Position numbers and translations under genes: made by a program
Part shown: piece after piece, positions 33,403 through 43,968 of the stretch
Layout of the letters: each line of letters starts with the position of its first letter
How positions within the stretch are numbered: the stretch's first letter is position 1
The notes under the pieces: generated by a model
Databases searched by the model: none
Told to the model about the DNA's origin: nothing
The model's input: the letters and a program-made list of their open reading frames with translations, nothing else
Assembly (NCBI GenBank): GCA_917880885.1
Contig: OU862931.1
Span: forward strand, 17,278,736 to 17,342,735
Origin: Limnephilus marmoratus
Lineage: Eukaryota; Arthropoda; Insecta; Trichoptera; Limnephilidae
DNA length: 64,000 nt
Direction of reading: 5' to 3'

Positions 33403-34192
33403 ATAATTGTCAGTCTAATTGAAAACGTGGTAGAATCCCATTGCTGGGTAAGAAGTTTCAATTCTCAGAAAATAGGTGTATTACTGTAAAAAAAAACTTT
33501 GAATTTTGCGGGTTGAATTTATTATTTAAATGGGGCATCTTCTTAATGTGTTCTACATTTTATTTTAGTCTGTTAAAATTTGAAATATTTGAAGTATTTA
33601 ATACAAAAACTGCAAGGTTACTACAATAACAACTGTCAATGACAGGGCATTCGGGTGAGAGCATCAGTATGGGCTCGATCATTAGAATATATCCAAATTA
33701 TAACATTTTTTTAAACTCTTTCTGTGTTTGACTCAGTTTTGATGTTTTCTGGGAGAATGTTGAATATTTTCGTGGCAAAGTATCTAAAGCTACATTAAAC
33801 GTAAAAGAGAAAATCATGTATAGTTTATTGATTGAATGAAGTGGAATCTTGGATAAGGAAATTGAACCACTTCCCGAGCTGAAATTCGCAGATTTTTCGT
33901 CGCACTCGTTGTCGATGACATGTATTCTATCAACTTTTGTGGAAATCACGCACCTACACACAGACATACACGCATTTCTCTGAAAGTACAGCAAATAATT
34001 GTCAGTCTAATTGAAAACGTGGTAGAATCCCATTGCTGGGTAAGAAGTTTCAATTCTCAGAAAATAGGTGTAATACTGTAAAAAAAAACTTTGAATTTTG
34101 CGGGTTGAATTTATTATTTAAATGGGGCATCTTCTTAATGTGTTCTACATTTTATTTTAGTTTGTTAAAATTTTAAATATTTGAAGTATTTA
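33007..34192. repeat. 593-bp tandem duplication
   Basis: CAAAAACTGCAAGGTTACTA starts equivalent positions 33011 and 33604, and identity continues to 33599 and 34192. I count fewer than ten differences, one a 1-bp indel in a T run that shortens the minus-strand frame in the second copy (33698-33994). The duplication is recent or an assembly artefact. Confidence 0.95.
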
Positions 34193-34777
34193 ATTATTTT
34201 TCAATCCGGATTTTGAGTCAAAAAATCCGGATTCGTCAATCCCTAATTCGGCGTACTCGGATGACAACCAATGAACCAACTGACAACTAGAATTGTTAGA
34301 ATCATTGTTGGAATGGCCGGATAAAGAAATGAGTTATGAGTTTCCTGGGTGATTCATCCCGACGGCGACGGGTATAATATTTGTTATGATTTAGAGATAT
34401 CAACAGGTTTTGTCAGCCGCAGTTCATTTAGCATTAGCAACGTTCATGTTTTGGTCAATTTGTAATTTGTATTGAATGATGGATGTGGAAATATTTTGCA
34501 ATGGAATCGCGAATGCCGAGTCATCGATGTTTCTGGGATCATTATTGGATGTTTGTATGGTTTTGGCATGTAGAGGGGAAGGAGGGAGAAAGGACAGGAG
34601 CGCATAATGTGGTTTATGGAGATACAATAGGTACCTACTTATATTTTAAGTAGGTGTTTATTATATCTCCAAAAACCACAATTTAGAGGAAACAGAAATT
34701 TCAAGGTTTAGAAAAATTGATTTCAATATATATAATTTGAAAAGTAGTATAGATGTGATATTGGAATAATAAAATCA
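34193..34777. other. No recognised features
   Basis: AT-rich with a short CCGGATT...AATCCGG inverted patch at 34205-34232. A 67-codon minus frame (34424-34627) is not recognisable. Confidence 0.45.
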
Positions 34778-35146
34778 ATTTGGGAGGCGGGTTCATGGGG
34801 TGAGGTTTGTCTGGATCTGGCGGCAAATGATCTGGACACTTTGAACACTAGATTCCTACCCATCACTCTTACCTTTTTCCTTCCCAGATCTTCCCCTCCT
34901 TTCTTTCCCAAAAAAGACCCTCCACACAGCATCCCCAAAGATGACATAGGCCCTGAAGGAAATTATTTTTCTCGAGTCTCCTGTGTGGAGCTTAAATGTA
35001 AAAAAACCCCTTTTCCCTTCCTAGAACTTAATCTCCTTCCTTTTCCTGAAAAGACCCTCCAAACAGCTTCCCCAAAGATGACATAGGCCCCGAGAGAAAT
35101 TGTTTTCCTCAGGGCCTCCTTTGTGGAGCTATTGTAAGAATAAAGA
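34778..35146 (+). mobile_element. B element with internal deletion and duplicated tail
   Basis: It starts AATTTGGGAGGCGGG and jumps directly to GTTCATGGGGTGAGG, losing about 105 bp of the B 5' half. The pyrimidine-rich block and structured tail occur twice in tandem (34870-35002 and 35003-35146). The first tail keeps the full outer stem CTCCACACAG / CTGTGTGGAG. The open frame 34841-35086 spans both tails and is a shadow. Confidence 0.85.
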
Positions 35147-35884
35147 ACATATTTAACTGCTTATATTTTATTCTTTGTGGGTAAGAATTTATCACGAAAA
35201 TTTTTTTTTCAAAATTGTACAGAATTTAATCGTTTGATTTTCCGCCTTCGTTTTCTTTTATCCGACATAAATAATATCTTAAAGACAAACAAATCGTAAA
35301 ATAATAAGGTGTAAGTTTTATAATCTTGTTTGCACAAAGACGATAACATGCAATATACACGATTACACTAATGGTTAACACAACTTAAACATCATGGCGT
35401 TCTAATTAATGTTTGTATTTCCACAATACACTATCTTCAGATCGTTAACACATTCGCCGATGTTTCTTTTCAATTTTAATCATTTTGTTTTGAACGACTT
35501 TTGCGTTTGCCGCTGTGTTTTTTGGGTCATCGATCGATCACAAAACCGTGTTTAAATAACTTATTTCGTTTTGCAAATTGACACAAATTTTCATGATGTA
35601 AATGTTAATAAAACATAAAAAACATACTTCACATTTGAGATTGTTGACATTCGCTCGTTTTACATTTTCAGTAATTTCTATTTTTGAAGACAATGTTTTA
35701 ATATTGCCCTTCGTACACCAACGAGTACTGCTCGATCAAATATAATAACATCAGGACTTAGTCCTGCGTTTTTTTTTTACATGCAGTTGGTAATAACATA
35801 TCTGATCAGGTGATCGATGTAGATATATCGAGTGAGACTCATGCGTCGCGGGTGCAATTATCTGTTAGTTTTTTAACATTAATA
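35147..35884. other. AT-rich spacer
   Basis: No gene or repeat recognised. Confidence 0.5.
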
Positions 35885-37137
35885 CCACAGTCCACACACG
35901 AGGTCCTGAGGAAAATAATTTCCCTCAAGGCTTGTCATCTTTGTTGATGCCGTTACCCGTTCTCTTGTGACAAATGCCAACTGAATACAAATATTGGGCG
36001 CGCGTTTTCTGTGCACCGGTGCCGAAGGAATGAAGGACGCTAGTTCCTTGGAGCATATTCCATTGATACATCAGTAGAACAAGGACAACATTCCCATCCG
36101 ATGCCTTGCTGTAGAGATTGCAATCCGTTTTTTAAGATGGGAGAATCTATTCACGCGCCGCCCATTTCTGCATAGATTCGAGGGTCTTTGCAGATATTTT
36201 AGGCTGTAAAATAGAGGTGTTTGCTAAACTAAACCGTGGGGCGCACTTGCAATTGTTACAGGTTTAGCAGTTGTGCACTAATAAGGTATTTGCGGGCCCC
36301 GAACAGTACTCCCAGCTTCTGAGAAGCTAAAGCCCGCCTTCCACTGCGAGCGGAGCGGACTCCGTACGGACCCTGCTCAACGAGCAAATTTTGACTGCAT
36401 ACAAGTGCTTCCATCAAGAACGGAGTGAGCGGAGCGGACAAAACGAGTTAAGATAGGTTCGAACGAGTCCGCTCGCGCACACCATCGCCAACTAGTTTCT
36501 AGCGGACTCTGCTCAAAAACTGTGATCAATTCAGTTGCCCCGACTGCATTTTTGTCGCGACGGAGGTGTTTATTGAAGAGGTTTGCCAAATTTGTTTATA
36601 GGATACGACTAGCAAAGATTGTTGCAATGTCGACAAAAAGAATTCAGCTTAGAAAACCATCATTGAGACGAAATTGGCGGAAATAAGAAAGTAAATTTTT
36701 TTTTTAAGTTTTTAAATTTTTGAGATGGGATTCCTTTTATAAATGTATATTGCAAACATTTTTTTCATTGCATACATGCTGTCAGAATCATCTTCACTAA
36801 AATCAGTACTTGACACCACAAAAATCATTCCATTCACTTCGAAACAAAGCGAACTGACTCGTTTTCAATGGAAAGGCAAAACTATTTCTCATTTTTCATT
36901 GACCTCGCTCCGCTCGCCTGGCTCATTTCTCGCACGGGCAGTGGAAGGCAAACACCTATCTTCTAAGCGACTCTTTTTTGATGGAAGGTCAAAACTATTT
37001 CGCTCAACTCCCACTTCGCTCCGCTCTACTCTTTTCTGCTCGCAGTGGAGGGCGCCCTTAACTTAAACACTGGCTTCGACGGAGCTCCCGTATCGCTAGT
37101 CACTGCACAAGCAACATTTACCGCTAATCTAGGTAGG
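35885..37137 (-). pseudogene. LINE family R on the minus strand, split by an insertion
   Basis: Read on the minus strand from 37137: GGAGCTCCGTCGAAGCCAGT as in the 17.3-kb copy, then (after an insertion at 37063-36331) SQKLGVL at about 36320. It continues with decayed counterparts of the 17.4-17.7 kb text, including TTGTCCTTGTTCTACTG and GCACCGGTGCACAG. The B/R tail (AAAGATGACAAGCCTTGAGG ... CCTCAGGACC) ends at about 35890. Many stops and frameshifts. The 61-codon frame at 36256-36441 crosses the insertion boundary and is not a gene. Confidence 0.8.
36331..37063. mobile_element. TAA-flanked DNA element with GAGCGGAG-rich ends
   Basis: It sits inside the R LINE and is flanked by TAA at 36328-36330 and 37064-37066. 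The ends share CCACTGCGAGC in inverted orientation (CCTTCCACTGCGAGCGGAG on the left, CTGCTCGCAGTGGAGGG on the right), with GAGCGGAGCGGA-type repeats at both sides. The 3-bp duplication fits a Harbinger-type non-autonomous element. A 107-codon frame (36743-37066) ends at its edge and looks incidental. Confidence 0.75.
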
Positions 37138-38195
37138 AGGAATTCAAATTTTGTTACGTTATTGTTAATGTTTGTCTTTCTTATGTATAAAGGGAGAGAG
37201 AGACCTTAAGAGAAAGACCCATAAGACCTATTAATATTAAAAACTACTAGCCCAAAATAGAAAATGCTAGAAAAAGCAATAAGAAATGAAGAATCTAGTA
37301 CTAAAATTAAATAGGAAACACAAACATCACTATATCTTCATGGGCAAGGAAGTGCGAAGCTTTGAATAAAGTGACCGATCGTTAGAGTCAGCGAGTCGGA
37401 AAATCACAAGTCTCATTTTAAACGTACTGCGGAAATATACGAAACATTAAACTAATCTAGGCGACGACGCGACGTACCTTCTTCTCGTAACCTTGGTAAA
37501 TTGAATATCCGACTGTGTATGAATTTACTATGTTATGGGGGCATGGAATTAACAACACACTTCCAATTTTGTTTTCGGTCCGTGTAAAATACAATGTCAA
37601 AAATTCGCCGTAAATGGTATCAGGAGATATTGCACGGACGATCGATTAAACCCTTTATCAATACGATATTGACTAAATCCGTCATCCATGGTCAGTTATC
37701 AATATTTGCGAGCACGGTCAACAATTGATAAGAGATATTCCGACAGAAAATGGATAAATTTAGCTCGGCTTTCATAGCATCAGAAAGTTTCGGTTAACTG
37801 TCAATATACAGTCATATATTTGTTTTAATAATGTCGTTCATTATGCAAAATTACTGGTTTATTAATGAACTGAGTTGAACTAACGACGCTCTTAGAATTG
37901 AAAGAACTCGTACGGTCAAAGACCCTACCTTGGTTTGGGCTTTAACAAGTTGTGAATAAAGACCCCATTAACTAATTAAATTCTTTTTTAGTGTAAAAAA
38001 GTAAATGCAGACTGCCAATATATATTTATATTAGTATTTCAATTCAAGATTGCCAATTAATTAATATTTTTGCGTAATTGTTTGACGTTTCGGAATGTTA
38101 ATTCATAGACAACACCATCAGTGTTGCCAGCGTATTTCGATTTCTTATTTATTTCCTGTCATTATCGGTCCGACTGTCTTTTTCGTCCGGCAGAA
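37138..38195. other. No recognised features
   Basis: AT-rich, no frame or repeat of note. Confidence 0.45.
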
Positions 38196-38282
38196 TTTTT
38201 ATGTCAATGCCAAATATTCTCAGCTGGCAAAATCATTTCCATCATGAGCTATGGAGTTTGAAGCAGTCAAAATTAAACGAGA
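38196..38282 (+). pseudogene. LINE RT fragment
   Basis: ATCATGAGCTATGGAG encodes IMSYG, a thumb-region motif of LINE reverse transcriptases. The same ~85-bp block lies at 61840-61925 (IMSYGAGIIPS there). Each piece is close to a B element but not contiguous with it. Too short to classify. Confidence 0.45.
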
Positions 38283-38312
38283 CAAAATTTAATTAATTAA
38301 ATAATGATATAT

Positions 38313-38652
38313 TTTGGGAGGGGGTATGGGTACCGCCGCCCCATAAACCATTTAGTGGATTACCAATACCTTTGCCATAAGAGAGTTCGATACGTTTGGT
38401 GACTTAGCAGTGGTGCCCGGGTTCATGGGTGAGGTTAGTTAGGCCGGATCGGGAGAGAGTGGTTGAGGGAAACCTTTTAATCCCTGCATCAGGACGTCCG
38501 TCAAATCCTGGAGACACTAACCCCCAGATTCCTACTCACCCCTCATACTATTTCCTTCCCATAACTTCCACCCCTTCCTTTCCTTAAAAGACATTCCATA
38601 CAGATTCCCAAAAGATGACATAGTCGTCTCCTGTGTGGAGCTAATGTAAAAA
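38313..38652 (+). mobile_element. B element, diverged, lacking inner stem
   Basis: TTTTGGGAGGGGGTATGGG, GTACCGCCGCCCC, GTGCCCGGGTTCATGGG, then an extra GGTTGAGGGAAACC-type segment shared with the 61.4-kb copy, the pyrimidine block, AAAGATGACATAG and TCCTGTGTGGAGCTAATGTA. The inner hairpin arm of the tail is deleted, leaving only the outer stem region. Confidence 0.85.
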
Positions 38653-38704
38653 TTATATCCTTTTTTTTCGTAAGGGTAAGAACTTTCTAAGCGTGTAATA
38701 CTTT

Positions 38705-38870
38705 AGAATCTCTTAATATATAAAACAAAGTCGGGTTAGTTACACCATTTATAACTAGAGAACGGCTGGACCGATTTTTTTTATGATTGATTTGTTGGAT
38801 ATGTCTCCGACCCGAATAGCAGAATAGCTTTTAAAACATCGAAAATTCACGAAAAAAATAATTATGAAGA
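38705..38870 (-). repeat. RTE-like repeat module
   Basis: TAGTTACACCATTTATAACT and GAGAACGGCTGGACCGATTT are a combination common in insect repeats. On the minus strand it carries AATCGGTCCAGCCGTTC, related to the ends of families C and D. Boundaries uncertain. Confidence 0.55.
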
Positions 38871-39407
38871 AAATACCTTTTTCCTCATACATTTTGTACG
38901 GAAGGAATTCTCATCTTTTGAAAGAGCTGTAGGAATATTGAGATAGGATAATAATGAGTAGTGAGTGAATTTCAAAAATTCAACAATGTCAAATGTCAAT
39001 GCGCTGATTGTTTTGCTTTTGTTCTTAAATATATAATGCTGCCCCTCTTTCTTACACACTAAATGTCAACAGATGAAAATGGGACAAAAGGTGAACGTAT
39101 TTCTGTACCCCTCTAAAGGAAAAATACATTAATTATGATAAATCTCCCTCACACGTATAAAGAAAATGAAACGCAATTCCCGCACGTAAGTGGAAAAATA
39201 AGAAAATCACAAAAAATATAAATACGTACACAACGCCATCTCTGATACTGACAAAATCAAAACACGGACAGTTGCGCATCGATAATTGCTTTATTGTGTA
39301 ATTTTTAACTTAATAAAAAACTGAATTTATTTCAACTAATAAGTTAACACAACAGTTATTGATTCTGAGGCGGTACGAAGTTCACCGGGTGTAATTGCCC
39401 AAATATA
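38871..39407. other. No recognised features
   Basis: AT-rich. A 65-codon minus frame at 38862-39059 is not recognisable. Confidence 0.45.
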
Positions 39408-40054
39408 GAAGAAGTGTAACAAGATACATACCTTGGTCTTACAATAGATGTCAATTTTAACTGGTCAAATCATATTGAAAATGTATGCAATAGATTAAGA
39501 TCCATATTAGGGAAATTTTACCACCTAAAAAACTTTGTAGATAAATTATACTGTATATACAACGCATTAGCAGAATGAATTATAGGATACGGAATAAATA
39601 GTTACGGATTAACGTACAAAATGTACTTAAATAAAATAGAACAATTACAAATCCGTTTCCTAAAATTGAAATCAGGCAAAAAAAAAGTTCAATTATGTGA
39701 AGGCGATTACAAAAAAATTTTCTCCTTGTGTAATGTCCTCTCTATACACAGTAAGGTAGATTATCAATTAACGCTAGATGAATTCTGGAATACAGAATTC
39801 AAAAAACCTGTAAACCACAACTACCCTACTAGGCATAGAGAAGCACAAATGTTTATTATTAATAAATCTCAAAATGTATACGGTGATAGAACTAGGGATT
39901 GCAATCCCGCAAAGCGGGATCCCGCAATCCCGCGGGATCCCGCAGCTTTTATTAATCCCGCAATCCCGCACCTTCAAAGCGCGGATCCGCGGATCCCGCA
40001 AGTTAAAAATTTGGCGCTAAAACTTTCGCGTAAATCGAGAGTAGCACGAGCGCA

Positions 40055-40678
40055 ATGTTACCGTTTAGCACAAGATTGAGTAACCAGTTGTCACAGACTC
40101 TACATGAACGTATTAAAGAACGCCGCACTGATTTAACAGGAGTTTTGATTTATTTGCAAAATCCGAAAAAGTACGACAAAGAAGCCAAAAATACAGACCG
40201 TACTTATACATTCTTCATGCCAAGAAAAGTTGCAATACGCCAAGAAATAAAGAATATAATAGAAAGAGTCGTAGTTCAAGACGATGAAAATGAAACATAT
40301 GCAGATACAGATGACTTCGAAAATACATCTGCTACTGATACAGATTCCACTATTCCCACTCTAACGCTAAAAGACGAATTGGAAAAACAACTTCTACAAG
40401 AAAAAGAAATATTCAAGAAAAAGCCAGACAGCAAAAAAAAGGACTTTGAGAAAATTTTGAAGAAAGAAATGATGGTCTTTGAGTCCGAAGGTATCAGAGG
40501 AGAGTACCTGACGCTCGCCTATGAGTATATCCTGACGGTGCAGCCTACTAGCGTAGAAGCCGAGAGAGCGTTTTCAGCAGCAGGTTATATTTGCAGTTCG
40601 CTCAGAAGCAGGCTCGGAGATGACACAATTAATGCCATTTGCTTTTTAAGGGCGTATTTTCAAAACTTATCACCATAG
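40055..40678 (+). CDS. hAT transposase, C-terminal remnant (207 aa)
   Basis: The C-terminal ~60 residues contain the hAT dimerisation (hATC) signature: LAYEYILTVQPTSVEAERAF, SAAGYICSSLRSRL, then NAICFLRAYF. This matches the 'P.SS...ERxFS.AG......R..L......LxFLR' pattern. Full hAT transposases are about 600-700 residues, so roughly two thirds (BED finger, most of the RNase H-like domain with its insertion) are missing. The acidic, Lys/Glu-rich region at residues 70-140 is typical of the linker before hATC. The ATG is the first in frame, but a native start is not expected in a deletion product. It cannot transpose by itself. The frame is unbroken, which may reflect youth or a retained binding role; that is inference. 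Confidence 0.9.
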   Translation: MLPFSTRLSNQLSQTLHERIKERRTDLTGVLIYLQNPKKYDKEAKNTDRTYTFFMPRKVAIRQEIKNIIERVVVQDDENETYADTDDFENTSATDTDSTIPTLTLKDELEKQLLQEKEIFKKKPDSKKKDFEKILKKEMMVFESEGIRGEYLTLAYEYILTVQPTSVEAERAFSAAGYICSSLRSRLGDDTINAICFLRAYFQNLSP

Positions 40679-40686
40679 GTTGATAT

Positions 40687-40862
40687 TTTTTATTATTTTA
40701 TTTTTATTCTTGAACACACACTTTACAGTTTTGTGAACACCTCACTAGGCGAACCTGTGCTGAGGTGTTCCCATGTGTGGGAATAAATGTTATTCTGTCG
40801 ACATAAGTAGAACCACCGTATCCTCCTTGATATTGTCAAGAAGGGCACTGTGGGTCAACGGT
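40687..40862 (-). repeat. LINE-type 3' tail with hairpin inside the hAT
   Basis: The minus strand has GAACACCTCA...TGAGGTGTTC enclosing CACAGGTTCGCCTAG (40732-40768) and ends AAGAATAAAAATAAAATAA near the transposase stop. It resembles the tail at 32.7-32.9 kb. It may be a captured or inserted LINE end. Confidence 0.5.
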
Positions 40863-41546
40863 CAACCCATGGCGGCAGTATCCAATACATAAATTAAAGA
40901 TTAGTTGCAGTTAGGATCTATATATACAGCTGTTCATAGTATGTAGATTATGTTAAAGATAAATAATAGTTTTGATAAATAGGTAGGTATATTTTTCTAC
41001 GGACCACACGCCACTGTTAAGAATAATATTGTGGTATTATTTTTTTGTCTCAAAACAATGTTTTGTTATTTTTTTTATGTTTGTGTTTGGTTATGTTTGG
41101 TTATGTTTTTTGAGTAAATTGAATACCTTGTTGTTTGATCCAGTCTTTGATGTATTTTTTGTGAATGTCTTTGTAGTTAGTAGTTGCTTCAGTGTGGTGG
41201 GCATGTTGTTGCTTAATGTAGGAAATGTTAAATAAAGGTTGATTTTTACCCAAAAATCTGTAGTTTCATTTTTATCTTATAACTGATAAAATTTGTAGTT
41301 TCAATTTGATTTTAAAACTTATAACATTATTTCAAAGATGCGGGATCCCGCGGGATCCGCGCGGGATTAAGCAATCCCGCATATCAATCCCGCGGGATTG
41401 AATTAGCTGCGGGATTGCAATCCCTAGATAGAACAAAGAGGCATAGAATTCCGAAAATATTTAACGCATTACCTGAAAATATTAAAAATGACATCTTATT
41501 CAAATATCAAAAAAAAGTTAAATCATTCTATCTCCGTAGAACATGA

Positions 41547-42086
41547 AAGCAAATAATATTGTATTCAAATACCCAGATCGAATATTGATCAAATACCTGG
41601 AAATTACTATCACACACTGTATTCATAAACATTATAATAATTAGTAGTTTATAATAATTAGTATTTTAGATTTTACACAGTTATTACAATGTAAAACATA
41701 AAAGTATAATAGAATTAAATAGGAAAAATGAGAGATTTCTTACAATCAAACTGATGATCAGTTTTGTAAGATTTTAAAGATAAATATTGTAAAATTAAAA
41801 GAAACTGAAAAAACTTTGATAAAGCTATTAAAATTGACTAATTCATTGGCAGTATTTTGTCGGCTGAAAGAAAAAAAAAACTATTTCAGATTTATTATAT
41901 TTTGTACCTACATACTGTGTGGTTTAAATTCAATACCTAATATTTTTACTTTGTATTTATTTTTGTGCAAGTGTTTTAAACAGTAGTTTCCTGCACTATT
42001 TAACAGTATAATTTTGTTAATATTGTTATATATACGTATGTAAAAGCCTAAATAGGCGTAAATAAATAAAAATACTTAAAAAAAAA
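41547..42086 (+). mobile_element. 3' untranslated tail of LINE L
   Basis: AT-rich tail from the RT stop to TAAAAGCCTAAATAGGCGTA, AATAAATAAA and an A run at 42078-42086. The final hairpin and AATAAA arrangement is shared with both J LINE tails (AAAGCCCTTTGGGCGTT, AAATAAAT). Confidence 0.7.
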
Positions 42087-42603
42087 GATAGTATCAAATA
42101 AAAACAAAGCACCAAAATTTACATCCCATTGACGCATTACCATATTCAATTGCAATCTCGAGGGAAGATGTATAAAACAACATAAAATTTTCAATTGTAA
42201 ATTTTGTTAGATTTTACCGAAGCACACAAATAAAACTAAACTAAAGGTCTATCTACAAACAAGAAAAAAAATCACAAGGCGATTCCCTGCGGAGATCTAG
42301 TTAGCGTGAATAATCCCCGGCCCATACATCGCGCTTCGGAAAACTTCGGCTATCTTCGGCAAAGTTCGCCGATGTATTAATAGCGACCCCTCCTCTCGCT
42401 AGAACCTTTCTACCCTTTCCCGACGGACGAAGCCTCGTTACTGGTAAAGGGGAAAGCAGAACTATCAGACTGGAGCAGAAGTCCATTTGTTTACTAGAGA
42501 TCACTTAAGTTCAACAAAGTTTTCGCGAGTTTAAGTAATCGAAAACAGCACTTTTGTTTATCGATGAACTTGGCTGTTACGGAACTTCTTTCAGAAAGCA
42601 AAT
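42087..42603. other. No recognised gene
   Basis: 42300-42500 is GC-richer with repeated CTTCGG-type triplets (CTTCGGAAAACTTCGGC) and a 67-codon minus frame, not recognised. Confidence 0.4.
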
Positions 42604-42935
42604 AATCTATTGAATATATATATAAAAAATCTCGTGTCACGGTGTTTGTGGTCGCACTCCTCCGAAACGGCTTAACCGATTTTTATGAAATTTTCTATGT
42701 ATATTTGGTAGGTATGAGAATAGGTTTTACAGCATATTTCATACGCTAGGTGATTAGGGTGTCCCTATCCAGAAAAAAATATTCAATTTTTTTTTGTATT
42801 TTTTTTTATTTGGCATCAAAAAATACCTATAACCCCAAATTTTAACCCTCCTACCCCTACCGTCTAACTGTATTCCGTATTTCAAACAGAACGAAACTAT
42901 TTATGTTGTTGAATGACGGATGGCGCTACGTCCGC
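42604..42935 (-). mobile_element. D-family repeat (copy 2), truncated
   Basis: The reverse complement matches 23292-23700: TCGTGTCACGGTGTTTGTGG at the left is the inverse of the D 3' end, and TTGTTGAATGACGGATGGCG at the right matches its 5' third. The first ~40 bp (ACTAGCTGACCC) are absent. Confidence 0.82.
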
Positions 42936-43968
42936 CTCATCGAACTTTCATCCACACATGCGCAATACATTCACGAGAAGCGTCACATCATTTTGATATT
43001 TCATTCGGCATCATGTTCTTGCGTGGGCAAACCATCGAGCTTACTTGTGTTGGCTTAAGACAGACTGACAAAAATATCGTACACTCAATTGCTCTTCGAA
43101 ATTCATTTTGATTTTCTTTATTTCATTTTTTCTTTATTTCATTTAAGTACTTAGTGTTTTTTTCGTTTTTATCGGCGTTCTTAGCCTACAGCGCTCCACA
43201 CCAAGCATATATCGATGGAGGTCCTGTTCGGAAGATTGCTTCCGTTGAAGGAGACAAAATTTTCATTTCGATCCCTTTTATACTTAAATATACATGAAAA
43301 ACAATATTTTATCACTATTTTAGTCAGGGAGTCAATCATTTGGGGAGGTTATCGCTTTATCATGGAGGTCATTAATAATTTCACGCACAAAGAAAACCAA
43401 AGTTTATTTCACAGAATAATAACGCCAATAAAAACGTGATCGTTCAAACAAAATCTAAATTAATAAAAAAATTCTTCTCTGCTCAAGCATTACGTATTAT
43501 GCGCAACACAAAGAAATCGTCAAGCCTCTAATCCGATTACCGTAGATCAATATAAATAAATAGAATAATTTGCAGTCCGAAGTACAAAGGGAAAACGTGA
43601 GGCTTTGAACGGAGGGGAGAAAATACGCCTTGGAAAATGAGAAAAGAAGAGTTTACTTTGAAGAAAAACGTGAGGCTTAAACTGGGCGAACCTGCTCGAA
43701 CCTATGACAGTCGCATGTACAATACGCTTCTTAGGTTTTACGTGCCCGGCAGAGGGGAAACTGCGTACAAATAATATTATTATTATCGTGGGAGAGAAAG
43801 ATTTAGTACGCGTTTGTTCGCAGGCGGAGAACTGTTCAACAATTCGTCCTGCTCGTGCTGGTTCGCTGGGCATTCTTGTAAAATGTCTCAATTTCTTACA
43901 AGATTTTTATTTAGGTTGTAGGATGTACGATAAAAAAAATACTTTCGACGGTTTTTGACAGTTATTCC
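42936..43968. other. No recognised gene
   Basis: Several frames of 60-115 codons (for example minus 43547-43891), none with a domain I recognise and none duplicated in the window. Confidence 0.4.

Larger units (their letters stand above)
39893..41426 (+). mobile_element. hAT element (1,534 bp), internally deleted
   Basis: The ends TAGGGATTGCAATCCCGC / GCGGGATTGCAATCCCTA are perfect inverses and fit YARNG. An exact 8-bp target duplication GATAGAAC lies at 39885-39892 and 41427-41434. About 100 bp inside each end is packed with GCGGGATCCCGC-type palindromes. It holds the transposase C-terminus (40055-40678), but no BED zinc finger or catalytic core, so it is a deletion derivative. A LINE-type tail in the opposite orientation lies just after the frame. 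Confidence 0.96.
39408..41546 (+). pseudogene. LINE family L: RT C-terminus split by a hAT
   Basis: The frame from 39408 reads through one stop into YLGLTIDVNFNWSNHIENVC (the 'YLGxxID...W..HI' block just after the RT catalytic core), a second stop at about 39576, then the thumb region (IEQLQIRFLKL) and NHNYPTRHRE, to TSD position 39892. After the hAT (39893-41426) the same frame resumes with RTKRHRIPKIFNALPENIKN, the 'FNxLP' block, and stops at 41544-41546. Removing the hAT and one 8-bp copy restores a collinear C-terminus. 5' truncated, and stops show it was already decaying or decayed later. Confidence 0.9.
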
